Of a stretch of DNA of 41,463 nt, positions 8,281 to 16,188 are shown piece after piece. The stretch covers positions 1 to 41,463 of IMG/VR virus record IMGVR_UViG_3300031999_000069; one strand, written 5' to 3'. Under the pieces are notes generated by a model. It was not told where the DNA came from, did no database searches, and worked only from the letters and a program-made list of their open reading frames with translations. Positions within the stretch are counted from its first letter, which is position 1. Each line of letters starts with the position of its first letter. This stretch comes from a virus. Position numbers and translations under genes: made by a program.

Positions 8281-10160
8281 TATATCCCTCCAGCCATCGA
8301 AGGCATTAATGATGCGCCTCTAGCTTGAGTCTTATTTCTGTCTGCTTTAGACAATTGTTCTATTAATGTAAATGCTATCCTGTCAGGTTCCTGGTTCTCT
8401 TTAAATTTATTTTCTATCTTAATTCCACCATGAAAATGCTGGACATTGGAAACAACTGGAGCATTTTCTCCGGCAAATTTTTTATCAAAATCTTTCCATG
8501 TTTCTTCAAAACCAAACATAAAGGATTCTCTAACACCTTCTCCAAATTCTTTTCCCCAAGAGGACAATAGATTTCCTGCTCCAGTAAAATCTAAACTGGT
8601 AAGTCTATCTATCATTTGAGGAACTATTTGCATTAAATTAGTAAAATTTTCAATTAAAAATGCTATTAAAGATCCTAAACCACCAAAAATTGAATAAAGT
8701 CTAACAAATAAATCAGCAATATCTTCTAAAACAACAATAAATTGTTCTAATATCCATAGTCCAGCTTGTAGAAAGATTGTTTTTCTAAATAAAATTGATA
8801 ATTTATCAGTTAACCAATCAAATGCTTTTGCAAATGGATAAATAATTTTTCCAATTGCATTTTTTGCTCTTAAAACAAGTTCACTAAATTTAGCCAATAT
8901 TTCTGGTAACGCTTTTAAATCTTTTATTTTAGCTATTGCCGCCGCTCTCGAAAATAATTGAAACATTCCCAATATTATAGTTAAAGGAAAAAATAATTTT
9001 GTAACTACAAAACCTAATATTCTCAAAATAAAACCTAATCTAAAAATATTAGATCCCAAGAAAAATATTCCACCTATAACTGGTTTTAAAAGTTTAGATA
9101 AATATGGGAATATTTTAAGTAATGTTCCGAAACCTCCGATTATGGAGATGATGCCCAAAACACCAAAAGTCTTGGCTGATTTGTGTAAGTCAGATGATAT
9201 TCTTTTTAGTTGCAATGCTAATACAATTAAATCCTCAATGCTTCCTGACATTGGTTTAATAAATTTTGTAAAGTTATCGATAACTGTTCTTCCATGAATA
9301 TGTATTGCACTTTCTATTTGTTTAAGAAAATTTACTCCTAATTTATTTAATAATTCACCAAGTGGTAACAATGCTCCATTAACTCCGACAAAAACATTTT
9401 TAATTCTTTCAAATTGAGCACTTATTAACTCTGTTCTTCCTGTCAAAACATCAACATCTTTAGAAAATTGATCTAATGCTTCATTAACAAGTCTAAATCT
9501 TTTATCAGGAGCAAGTTTATTGAATTTTTCTGTTTGTCCTGCAAATTCTCTCATTGCCTTTGTTTCTACTGTTAATCTTTGAAAAAATGTTTGTGATTGT
9601 AAAGCTCGCCCACCCACAGCACTTTGTAATTGAAATGTACTTTCTTCTGGAGCAATACCAAAGGATGGAGCAGCTTTTAAAAATTTTCTTGATAAATCAA
9701 TAGCTCCTTTAAAATTAGCTCCAGCAAGTCCCTCTGGAATTAACATTGGAGCTAATAGTTTGGTCATATTAACTAATTCTTTTTCTGGGAGGGCAAATTC
9801 TCTTGCTACCTTTCCAATATCTTTCAGAATTATTCCTGAAACTAACAATTTTTCGTTAAAAGTATCAATTGGCCCTATTAATTTTTCTCTGTTTGCAGAT
9901 ATTGAGTTAACAAAAGTTAATTGAGCATTGCGAAAATCTTCAAAAGCGGAAACAGATTTAGTTATTATTCCTAATAAACCCCCTCCTCCCATTCCAAGAT
10001 TTGCAACAACTCCTATACCTAATCGTTGAAAATTTATTATTGCATTATCAACTGAATTTGATAATTTATCTACTGAATCAGTTAAAGTTTTAGTTCCTAA
10101 TACTGCGTGACCTATTTCAAACCTAAATTCAGTAGCAACTTTAAATAGATTTGGAATCAT
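8280..10160 (-). CDS. Tail tape measure protein
   Basis: A 626-residue protein, the longest in the tail cluster, directly after the frameshifted chaperone pair, which is the classic tape measure position. The N-terminal 250 residues are helical (LTDSVDKLSNSVDNAI). Several very hydrophobic segments lie at about 340-400 (FGVLGIISIIGGFGTLLKIF; LGFVVTKLFFPLTIILGMF) and 460-500. These fit membrane insertion during DNA entry. At 626 residues it would imply a short contractile tail. The start ATG overlaps the stop of the frameshift extension by four bases (ATGA). Confidence 0.9.
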   Translation of the reverse strand: MIPNLFKVATEFRFEIGHAVLGTKTLTDSVDKLSNSVDNAIINFQRLGIGVVANLGMGGGGLLGIITKSVSAFEDFRNAQLTFVNSISANREKLIGPIDTFNEKLLVSGIILKDIGKVAREFALPEKELVNMTKLLAPMLIPEGLAGANFKGAIDLSRKFLKAAPSFGIAPEESTFQLQSAVGGRALQSQTFFQRLTVETKAMREFAGQTEKFNKLAPDKRFRLVNEALDQFSKDVDVLTGRTELISAQFERIKNVFVGVNGALLPLGELLNKLGVNFLKQIESAIHIHGRTVIDNFTKFIKPMSGSIEDLIVLALQLKRISSDLHKSAKTFGVLGIISIIGGFGTLLKIFPYLSKLLKPVIGGIFFLGSNIFRLGFILRILGFVVTKLFFPLTIILGMFQLFSRAAAIAKIKDLKALPEILAKFSELVLRAKNAIGKIIYPFAKAFDWLTDKLSILFRKTIFLQAGLWILEQFIVVLEDIADLFVRLYSIFGGLGSLIAFLIENFTNLMQIVPQMIDRLTSLDFTGAGNLLSSWGKEFGEGVRESFMFGFEETWKDFDKKFAGENAPVVSNVQHFHGGIKIENKFKENQEPDRIAFTLIEQLSKADRNKTQARGASLMPSMAGGI

Positions 10161-10315
10161 TTTCCAGATTCCTTTCTTAGAATCTCTTCCAATTGGTCAC
10201 ATACTATTTTATATTTCCATTGTTCCATATTCATTATATCATCAAGCCTCAAACTTGTATAGCGAGTTATCCAGGTTATTTGTCTCCAGAGATTTTCACT
10301 AGATTGATTTGAGGC
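10157..10315 (-). CDS. Frameshift extension of tail assembly chaperone (T part)
   Basis: A -1 frameshift at A-AAA-AAG (10315-10321) in the chaperone gene would continue into this 52-codon open frame, from ASNQSSENLWRQITW to LEEILRKESGK. The extension ends at a TGA overlapping the tape measure ATG, so the frame fills the otherwise unexplained 115-bp gap exactly. This is the usual G / G-T arrangement of tail assembly chaperones. The fused protein would be about 147 residues (95 from the 0 frame). The extension does not need its own start. Confidence 0.82.
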   Translation of the reverse strand, partial: ASNQSSENLWRQITWITRYTSLRLDDIMNMEQWKYKIVCDQLEEILRKESGK

Positions 10316-10599
10316 TTTTTTACTTCCCCCAATATGTCTTTAATCCCCATTTGCAATTCACCATATTCTTGATATGTAAAAACTTGATCTAGTTGATCTT
10401 TTTCAAGGCCAGATAAAATTTTGCCATTAACTGAAATAATTAACATTTTAATTATTTCCGATTGCAACATCATTGCAAAAGACATTGCATTGTCGCCAGA
10501 TTTAACAGCAACAAGTTGTGCTGCCATATCCTGATCTTTTATTTCGGGTTCCCTTACTTCTACTTTCTTTCCAGTAGATAATACCATTTCGTAATTCAT
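10276..10599 (-). CDS. Tail assembly chaperone (G part)
   Basis: A 107-residue protein between the tail tube and tape measure genes, starting at an ATG behind AAGGAG. The sequence (YEMVLSTGKKVEVREPEIKD; LLIISVNGKILSGLEKDQLD-like part) and size fit the small chaperones that coat the tape measure during tail assembly. Near its end GTA-AAA-AAG forms a perfect slippery heptamer. A minority of ribosomes would shift and add the T extension. Confidence 0.85.
   Translation of the reverse strand: MNYEMVLSTGKKVEVREPEIKDQDMAAQLVAVKSGDNAMSFAMMLQSEIIKMLIISVNGKILSGLEKDQLDQVFTYQEYGELQMGIKDILGEVKKPQINLVKISGDK
10315..10321 (-). promoter_or_regulatory. -1 ribosomal slippery site A-AAA-AAG
   Basis: In the frame of the chaperone gene, codons GTA-AAA-AAG give the heptamer A AAA AAG, among the most efficient known -1 sites. 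An 8-bp inverted repeat (GCCTCAAA at 10246-10253 with its complement at 10308-10315 on the plus strand) closes a loop of 54 nt starting at the slip site. It could help stalling, although stem and site have no spacer between them. Confidence 0.8.
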
Positions 10600-10618
10600 T
10601 TGATTCTCCTTTTTATAT

Positions 10619-10768
10619 TTACTTTTTATATTTATTTGCCATTATTGCTCTATGGATTTGTTGAGCCTTTTTTTTGCTAACTGGCTTTTTAGTTGCCTTA
10701 ATTCTTTTTCCTTTATCCGTTCCATGACAATGAACAATAACGTAACCACCCTTTACCTTTTTAATCAT
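10619..10768 (-). CDS. Small basic protein between tail tube and chaperone
   Basis: A 49-residue basic protein. The start is placed at the ATG at 10768, which has AGAGGA six bases upstream; an in-frame ATG 48 bases earlier lacks a ribosome site and lies in a stem-loop. The sequence MIKKVKGGYVIVHCHGTDKG followed by KKAQQIHRAIMANKYKK resembles short phage or archaeal-style proteins with a CHG core and a KAxxQxxAI helix. Such proteins are common near head or tail genes and have no known function. Confidence 0.65.
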   Translation of the reverse strand: MIKKVKGGYVIVHCHGTDKGKRIKATKKPVSKKKAQQIHRAIMANKYKK

Positions 10769-10787
10769 TGCAAGTCCTCTTTTAATA

Positions 10788-10814
10788 GGGGAAATATAGT
10801 CAATATATTTCCCC
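10788..10814 (-). terminator. Stem-loop after tail tube gene
   Basis: A perfect 11-bp stem (GGGGAAATATA with its complement) has a 5-nt loop, 14 bp past the stop of the tail tube gene. On the transcribed strand TATTAAAAG follows, not a good U-run. It is therefore more likely an mRNA-stabilising or partial-termination element than a full terminator. A similar hairpin follows the capsid gene. Confidence 0.55.
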
Positions 10815-10828
10815 ATATTTAAAATTAA

Positions 10829-11248
10829 TTATAATTTAATTCTTCCCGAAGCTTGCCAATCTAATCTTTTAGTTACTTTTTCGTTTAATCCACCAGATCT
10901 TTTTGACATTTTAAGTTGCATATCATAATAAACATAACTTGCCGTTTGTCCATTAGGATATTCTTCCGTTAACAACATTGATATTTCATCAACGCCAATA
11001 CCAACAAGATTTCCAGCAATAATTGAATCAACAATATCTTCAACTGTTGCATCCTTCACTTCAAGGTCAACGCTTCCGCTCCATCCTAGAATTGCCTGAT
11101 CCCCTTCTGGGATTTGATTGCCAACATAGTTTGATCTTGAAAAATCAGAATCTTGATTTGCTTCAAAAGAAGTTATGTTTAGCAAATTAACTGGTTGCCC
11201 ACTTTTAAAAAGTCTCAATTTGTTTTGATGTCCTCTAATACTTGCCAT
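10829..11248 (-). CDS. Tail tube protein
   Basis: A 139-residue protein directly after the sheath gene, the standard place for the tube of contractile tails. It opens MASIRGHQNKLRLFKSGQPV and continues with a beta-rich core (ILGWSGSVDLEVKDATVEDI; SYVYYDMQLKMSKRSGG), ending in TKRLDWQASGRIKL. This matches the compact beta-barrel tube proteins of P2/Mu-like and DUF3277-type phages. Probably among the most strongly expressed genes here. A stem-loop follows it. Confidence 0.85.
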   Translation of the reverse strand: MASIRGHQNKLRLFKSGQPVNLLNITSFEANQDSDFSRSNYVGNQIPEGDQAILGWSGSVDLEVKDATVEDIVDSIIAGNLVGIGVDEISMLLTEEYPNGQTASYVYYDMQLKMSKRSGGLNEKVTKRLDWQASGRIKL

Positions 11249-11249
11249 A

Positions 11250-12722
11250 TTATTCCCCTTCCGTAACGACTACTGATTCCCCTATCTCAGCAGTGAGCAC
11301 AATATATCTCATGCTTGAGTATATGCGCCTCTTGTATAGAAGTTTAAAATAACCTAATCCAATACTTGTATCAGTATTTAAACTTTCTGAATCAACCAAT
11401 CTGGCATTTCCACCAGCAACCTCATCATCACCTGGTAAAATTCCATTAAGAATTAAACCATTATCCCAAGCTAACAGTGCTGCTTTAACCGCTGATCTAT
11501 TACTTTCAGAGTTAACAGCGTTTTGATAATTCTTTAAGAAATAAGTTATTGAATCTTGTAAATAATCAGCCATGCGCCTTCTCAAAATTGTTAATTTTGA
11601 TGAATTTGAAATTTGAGTAACAATTCCTGATTTTAATTTAATTCCAAAATCAGCATCATTCTCAAAAGCGGCAACACCAGCATCTTTTAGGGAAACATAG
11701 TTTGCCCTATTTAATTTATGATAAACATCTGATGCGCCCAGGGTAAAGGCTATATTTTCCGTAAAAGCTGGATCAATGTGTGGAGAGGTATTGCTTATTA
11801 TTGATGCAACCCAGGAAGCAGGAGATTGCCATGTGTCTACGCCATCAACAACCGTTTTAAGATGATTAAAAGCATAGATAATGCGCCCATCTGAATCTCT
11901 ATATGTTGCTGCATCTGAAACCGTAGCCGAATATGTAATTGTTTCATCATTTGGAGCAAGAATAACCATTTTGTCTGGAGCGTTTACCAGATGTGTTTTA
12001 AGATACCCACGAATTGCGGTGTTATATTTGTCTGTCCACAAAACATTTCCAGATCTTTCTTGTTCTGCAACTGCAATTGCTGTCTGATAATCAGTGTCAG
12101 CAACCGATCCATCACTTCCACTTGTTAAACTTGTAAAAGTTACAACATTTTCTGGTTCTTCGGAAGTAGCGGCTGCGACATAAACTGGAACTATCAACTT
12201 AGAAGATCCGAAAATCTCATTTAATTGTGTTTGCGTTTTACTAATTATTGATACATTGTCAAACACTTCATCTGGCAGTACTGCACCATCATTGTTATCA
12301 TGGAAAGTATATTTCTTTCCAGAAGTAGATCCAGCTTCAACCTTGTACTTAATATTGTTGCCATAAGCACCCTTATATTTTGCTTTAAGGGTTAAAACTG
12401 TTTCTGGATCATTGTCTGCAAGACTTGCACTTGCTTGCGTTGCTCCAGAAGCAGCACTAAGTCTGATTATCTTTAAGATACCAAACTTTTTGTTTTTAAG
12501 CTGTAAATTTCCCGAAAATCCAGATTTCCCGAAAATTTCATGAAATTCACCAATTGAACCAGCCAATGTTAATTCATTTACTGGCCCCCTCTCAAATTCT
12601 CCAACCAAAATTGCAGTGTTAGCGGCAACCCCTTGAATGTTAGGAGAAGGGGTCTGCTCGTTAATGACTATGCCGTCAACATCGTCAAATTCGGCAGGAT
12701 TCGTCGTTCTGTAAATACTCAT
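11250..12722 (-). CDS. Tail sheath protein
   Basis: A 490-residue contractile sheath protein, the key evidence for myovirus morphology. The N-terminus contains QTPSPNIQGVAANTAILVGE, then ERGPVNELTLAGSIGEFHEIFG, the characteristic start of phage tail sheath families. The C-terminal domain includes LRRRMADYLQDSITYFLKNY and LLYKRRIYSSMRYIVLTAEIG, matching the conserved domain that packs on the tube. Length is typical. Confidence 0.93.
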   Translation of the reverse strand: MSIYRTTNPAEFDDVDGIVINEQTPSPNIQGVAANTAILVGEFERGPVNELTLAGSIGEFHEIFGKSGFSGNLQLKNKKFGILKIIRLSAASGATQASASLADNDPETVLTLKAKYKGAYGNNIKYKVEAGSTSGKKYTFHDNNDGAVLPDEVFDNVSIISKTQTQLNEIFGSSKLIVPVYVAAATSEEPENVVTFTSLTSGSDGSVADTDYQTAIAVAEQERSGNVLWTDKYNTAIRGYLKTHLVNAPDKMVILAPNDETITYSATVSDAATYRDSDGRIIYAFNHLKTVVDGVDTWQSPASWVASIISNTSPHIDPAFTENIAFTLGASDVYHKLNRANYVSLKDAGVAAFENDADFGIKLKSGIVTQISNSSKLTILRRRMADYLQDSITYFLKNYQNAVNSESNRSAVKAALLAWDNGLILNGILPGDDEVAGGNARLVDSESLNTDTSIGLGYFKLLYKRRIYSSMRYIVLTAEIGESVVVTEGE

Positions 12723-12735
12723 AATTTACTTCCTC

Positions 12736-13314
12736 CTATATAGATTTTATTTCTTCAACCTCATGCGGTATTTCCGTATGAGACTCAAGACTTTCCACAA
12801 TGTACTCATTTTTCTCAAGAAGAGCATCACAATTCGCCAATAATCTTATTTTTATTCGCCATTCTCTTGTTTGACTTGTCACTTCTGAATCCTCTTTCAT
12901 AAAAGAGATCATATCATATCTACATATTATATTATAATAGTCTGTGAAATTTAATGAAAGCCCCATTTTCGGGAATTGTGAATTAAATGCTTTAAAAAAT
13001 TCCTGATAAAGATCGTTTCTTTCTTTTTTATTACGACACCATATGTCTAATTGTAGTTTAAAATCATATTTTCCCACTACATATCTAATGTCGGCCTTAT
13101 GATTGATAATTGATCCTTGACTATGTATATATGGATTCATTTCTGGAGCATAATCGGCATCTCCAACCTGTATAATTGATAAAGAAGGATATTTAAGTTG
13201 CGTATTTGCTGTAGGAAATTCATAAATTATTTGTTCTAAGGTAGGCATTCTTGCCCCTAAATAATCTCCTATTTTTTTTATAATCTCTTCGCTTACACTT
13301 TCAACATCAAGCAC
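12736..13314 (-). CDS. Tail terminator / completion-like protein
   Basis: A 192-residue protein starting at a GTG (13314) with GGAG seven bases upstream, overlapping the upstream gene by eight bases. Between the gp10-like neck gene and the sheath gene, this is where tail terminator proteins lie. The sequence has a helical start (SEEIIKKIGDYLGARMPT) and a beta core (YPSLSIIQVGDADYAPEMN; FKLQLDIWCRNKKERND), a pattern seen in tail completion proteins. No clear family signature; the call is by position. Confidence 0.6.
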   Translation of the reverse strand: MLDVESVSEEIIKKIGDYLGARMPTLEQIIYEFPTANTQLKYPSLSIIQVGDADYAPEMNPYIHSQGSIINHKADIRYVVGKYDFKLQLDIWCRNKKERNDLYQEFFKAFNSQFPKMGLSLNFTDYYNIICRYDMISFMKEDSEVTSQTREWRIKIRLLANCDALLEKNEYIVESLESHTEIPHEVEEIKSI

Positions 13315-13765
13315 GTTTAAGCTCCATTTCGATATTTTCCAAAATTACAGATATATTATTTTCCATTATATGTTTTGGCACTTGTCCATATTTGGATATT
13401 TTAATTTGCGTTCCCTTTGCTAATTGCCAAACATCAGAAGAATATTCTGGAGGCTGTGAGGAATCGCGTAAAACACGTTTGGCCCATTCTAGCAGTGGTT
13501 TTATTGGTGGCGTGTAGGGTCTAGTACCATATTCTATTATTGGCGCGTGTGGAGCAAAATTGCCAACGGTAATTGAATTTTCATCCTTAATATAGTCCCA
13601 GGAGTTAGCATATTGCCCAGTGTCAACTGGAGAGGATCTAACTAATTCTGGAATACTTCTAAAAATTCCTTTTGTAATTGCATTTTTAACTTTTTCAATT
13701 TGGGTTTCATTAAATCTGCCAAGTTCTTTGCTAAATTCACTAAGTTTAATAGTTTTTGTTGGCAC
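13307..13765 (-). CDS. HK97 gp10-like neck protein
   Basis: A 152-residue protein with the typical gp10-family motif SSPVDTGQYANSW at about residue 50, followed by FAPHAPIIEYGTRPYTPP and a Pro/Ser-rich end. The VDTG...NSW plus YAxxxEYGT pattern is diagnostic for this head-tail joining or tail completion family. It sits with two other neck genes between head and sheath. Confidence 0.85.
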   Translation of the reverse strand: MPTKTIKLSEFSKELGRFNETQIEKVKNAITKGIFRSIPELVRSSPVDTGQYANSWDYIKDENSITVGNFAPHAPIIEYGTRPYTPPIKPLLEWAKRVLRDSSQPPEYSSDVWQLAKGTQIKISKYGQVPKHIMENNISVILENIEMELKRA

Positions 13766-13776
13766 TATTTTCCCTT

Positions 13777-14199
13777 CTAATACCTAGTTTGGTCAGATAA
13801 TCTTCTAACGTGGACATTCCAAGTGGCATAATCCTTCCTTACATTAATAACTTGATATAGATCATCATCAATTTCATAAAATTTTTCTATCTTAGAATCA
13901 TTAGAAAAACAATTCACATCATTCTCATTGGGATAATTATATTGACTAATCATTCGTAATATTAAATCACCTTGTTTAAATATACCTCCCTCTACAAGTC
14001 TTAAATCATGTGACAAATCATAAATAAGAGGAGTAGGCAATATTTGTGTTTTTATTTCCGTTGCTGTTCCATCTCCAGGTTCCGAACCTGTCCATGTTCT
14101 AGTTATTTGATAGACATAAGATTTTATTGCCCCAATTTCATCAACCGCTTGCAATGCATCGTTGGCAATTGCTTTAATATCTTCAATAAAATCAGTCAT
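13777..14199 (-). CDS. Putative head-tail connector protein
   Basis: A 140-residue protein whose ATG overlaps the upstream stop (TAATG). The sequence begins with a helix (DFIEDIKAIANDALQAVDEI) and continues as a beta-rich part (TQILPTPLIYDLSHDLRLVE; DDLYQVINVRKDYATWNV). This layout resembles stopper or head completion proteins. Assigned only from position between connector-like and gp10-like genes. Confidence 0.5.
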   Translation of the reverse strand: MTDFIEDIKAIANDALQAVDEIGAIKSYVYQITRTWTGSEPGDGTATEIKTQILPTPLIYDLSHDLRLVEGGIFKQGDLILRMISQYNYPNENDVNCFSNDSKIEKFYEIDDDLYQVINVRKDYATWNVHVRRLSDQTRY

Positions 14200-14561
14200 T
14201 AAACAATTACTCCAACATTTATGTTGTTTTTGTTTATATATTCTATGTCTAACAAATTAGATAATTCTTTAAGAACTCTAGTTCTTTCTTTTTTCAAATC
14301 AACAAAAGATTGTCCTTCACCATAAAACTCAATATCCCCTATTCTACTAAGCCCTGCCTTTCCCAAGGAACTTACAAGTTTAGTATCAATTGCATCAATT
14401 TTTGTTAATGTTGCCTTTACCAATGTTTCTATTTCCAGCGTAAGATTTTCAAGTCTATCGTGAACTAAACTATTATAATGAGTGCTTGCTGGAACAAGTG
14501 TTTTTCCAGGCCATCCAAGCAGAGTTATTATTTTCATTTTTTTTGAATCAGATAATGCCAT
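14199..14561 (-). CDS. Putative connector / adaptor protein
   Basis: A 120-residue protein. The start is placed at the ATG at 14561 (MALSDSKKMKIITLLGWP), which has AAGGA eight bases upstream and lies four bases after the previous stop. The ITLLGWPGKTL start followed by helices and a beta part resembles small adaptor proteins of the head-tail interface. The rest is helical (LENLTLEIETLVKATLTKID; LKKERTRVLKELSNLLDIEY). No firm family match. Confidence 0.55.
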   Translation of the reverse strand: MALSDSKKMKIITLLGWPGKTLVPASTHYNSLVHDRLENLTLEIETLVKATLTKIDAIDTKLVSSLGKAGLSRIGDIEFYGEGQSFVDLKKERTRVLKELSNLLDIEYINKNNINVGVIV

Positions 14562-14565
14562 AATT

Positions 14566-14763
14566 TTATCCTTTTCTTTTTTTCCAAGATTGTCCACTTT
14601 CCGACATAGCAATGGCAATTGCTTGTTTCCTCGAAGTGACAATATTACCTTGTTTATCTTTAAGTGTTCCGGCTTTAAATTCTGCCATTACTTTATGAAC
14701 TTTATTGTTGTTGTTTTTCTTTTTTCTTATAACTTCGTTTAATTTTTTGTTCGGGTTTCTCAT
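14566..14763 (-). CDS. Small basic DUF6496-like protein
   Basis: A 65-residue basic protein behind GGAGGA. Its end, KVMAEFKAGTLKDKQGNIV followed by TSRKQAIAIAMSESGQSW, matches a common short family in phages and bacteria (K-V-M-x-E-F-K-x-G-x-L then V-T-x-R-K-Q-A-I-A-I-A-x-S-E). The family is often annotated DUF6496 and its function is unknown. The N-terminus is Lys/Asn-rich. Confidence 0.7.
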   Translation of the reverse strand: MRNPNKKLNEVIRKKKNNNNKVHKVMAEFKAGTLKDKQGNIVTSRKQAIAIAMSESGQSWKKRKG

Positions 14764-14842
14764 CTTTAATATCCTCCGTAGGATTAATTTTGTTAACCTT
14801 TATTTTTTTATTTTTTATTCTTCTTCTGCTCATTATGCTCAT
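14702..14842 (-). CDS. Possible 46-residue Lys/Arg-rich peptide
   Basis: A short frame starting at an ATG (14842) with AAGGGAG six bases upstream: MSIMSRRRIKNKKIKVNKIN and a polar KKKEKQQQ end. It overlaps the DUF6496-like gene by 62 bases in another frame. The good ribosome site and the otherwise empty space before it favour translation. The long overlap and simple composition argue for caution. Confidence 0.4.
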   Translation of the reverse strand: MSIMSRRRIKNKKIKVNKINPTEDIKDEKPEQKIKRSYKKKEKQQQ

Positions 14843-14866
14843 TTTAGTCTCCCTTTTTATTTATAT

Positions 14867-14918
14867 ATATTATGAAAACGAACTATCTCTTTTAAGGAAA
14901 TAGCCGTTTTCATAATAT
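14867..14918. other. Large stem-loop with 14-bp perfect arms
   Basis: Arms at 14867-14880 and 14905-14918 (ATATTATGAAAACG and its complement) are perfectly paired. Inside the loop CTATTTC and GAGATAG on the transcribed strand can pair with one G-U. It lies 21 bp past the stop of the decoration-like gene and 25 bp before the next start. Neither strand has a U-run after it, so RNA processing or stability is more likely than termination. Confidence 0.6.
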
Positions 14919-14938
14919 GCGGAAAAGTTTATCAGTCA

Positions 14939-15349
14939 TTAAGCTGATTCTTTCCACCATCCATAAAGCAATAATACTGCATTTGTTAATGCAACATTTG
15001 TTCCTGCATCTGTTTCGTCGTAAGCAACTGTTAATGTTGATCCTGCCGCAACTTCAGCTTTCGCAGCAACAAGATTCAATGCTTTGGCAACATCAGCAAC
15101 AAGCCCGTTCTCATGAGCTGCCCTGGTGTCAATTTCTGCTACAACATCAGATCCATTTTTTAAAGAAACCTGAGTATAATTAGTATCAGAAGCAGCAAGT
15201 GTCGCTCCATTTACAATTACAACATCAGTTACTACACATTTCCTGTGTGCATAAAAATACGCCCCTGCGATTATGGCATCATCAGCACTCGGAGATCCGA
15301 GTTGTAACGATACGCAAAAAGGGGTTCTTTCTTGATTCTGTGCGCCCAT
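14939..15349 (-). CDS. Decoration-like protein, short paralog
   Basis: A 136-residue protein paralogous to the next gene upstream. Both begin MG(A/V)(Q/K)NQ and share GSxSADD(A/V)(I/V)IAGAYFY, then NGATL, then NGSDV(V/I)A and TLTV-YxET, ending in LLLYGWW or IILYGFF. The beta-rich composition and position just after the capsid gene suggest a head decoration protein or head fibre, made in quantity. This is an inference from place and composition; no family was recognised. Confidence 0.6.
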   Translation of the reverse strand: MGAQNQERTPFCVSLQLGSPSADDAIIAGAYFYAHRKCVVTDVVIVNGATLAASDTNYTQVSLKNGSDVVAEIDTRAAHENGLVADVAKALNLVAAKAEVAAGSTLTVAYDETDAGTNVALTNAVLLLYGWWKESA

Positions 15350-15362
15350 TTAAAACCTCCAA

Positions 15363-16124
15363 TTAAAAGAAAAATCCATATAAAATAATAATTGCATCTG
15401 TTAAAGCTGTTGATACTGCATCTTCTCCATCTTGAACTACTTCAATCGTAAAACCAGTATCTCCATCAACCGCATCTGTTCTTTCTCCAACGGAAACATC
15501 TGTTACTGTAACAACATCTTCTGTTGCTGAAGCAGAAAATTTACTATCATTATCAACCGCTGTTGCAACCTTCGCTGCAACTGTTTCTGCATCATCATCT
15601 GTTGCTATAGTAGTAATTTCGACGGCTCTATCAGCACCATGAACAGGAGCACTTGTTCCGTGATTATCAATATCTATCCAAAAAGCAACCGTTCCAACAT
15701 TATCTGATAATATAAAGTAAGTTCCGTCTAAACTACCTGAGTCATCGGCTAAGGTTTGAATAGTTGTTATTTCTTTATATCCTTCAGTTTCTTCATATTT
15801 AACGGTTAATGTTGATTTTTGAGCAACAATGGAATTGTTCTCGTTTAAATTCATTTCAACACCTTCGTCAGCACTTAAGCCACCGTCCTTAGAAGGTCTG
15901 GTATCAAACGAAGCAATTACATCACTACCGTTTAAAACAGAAACTTGAGCAAAGTTATTTTCATCTTCGCCCAACGTAGCGCCATTTATTAAAATTGCCT
16001 TCTTTATTTTACATTTCTTATGATTGTAAAAATAAGCTCCAGCAATTACAACATCATCGGCGCTTGTAGATCCTAGTTTTAAAGGAATAGCAAAATGTGT
16101 TAAATCTTGATTTTTAACTCCCAT
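15363..16124 (-). CDS. Decoration-like protein with inserted domain
   Basis: A 253-residue paralog of the downstream gene, about 117 residues longer. The extra part lies between VKYEETEG and ALTDAIIILYG, exactly where the short paralog has a few residues. The insert (GTYFILSDNVGTVAFWIDID, then APVHGADRAVEITTIATDDD, then VVTVTDVSVGERTDAVDGD) is a Thr/Asp/Val-rich beta domain of a type seen in many phage structural proteins. It probably projects from the capsid surface and may bind an external partner. It follows the capsid gene after a stem-loop. Confidence 0.6.
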   Translation of the reverse strand: MGVKNQDLTHFAIPLKLGSTSADDVVIAGAYFYNHKKCKIKKAILINGATLGEDENNFAQVSVLNGSDVIASFDTRPSKDGGLSADEGVEMNLNENNSIVAQKSTLTVKYEETEGYKEITTIQTLADDSGSLDGTYFILSDNVGTVAFWIDIDNHGTSAPVHGADRAVEITTIATDDDAETVAAKVATAVDNDSKFSASATEDVVTVTDVSVGERTDAVDGDTGFTIEVVQDGEDAVSTALTDAIIILYGFFF

Positions 16125-16149
16125 TAAAACCTCCCAAATTCATATATTT

Positions 16150-16174
16150 GGGGAAAAGAATTACTCTTTTCCCC
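16150..16174 (-). terminator. Stem-loop after major capsid gene
   Basis: A perfect 10-bp stem (GGGGAAAAGA with its complement) and a 5-nt loop, 14 bp past the capsid stop. On the transcribed strand it is followed by AAATATATG, so it is not a classic U-run terminator. It could protect the capsid mRNA from 3' decay or cause partial termination. Confidence 0.55.
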
Positions 16175-16188
16175 ATTATATGTTTAAA

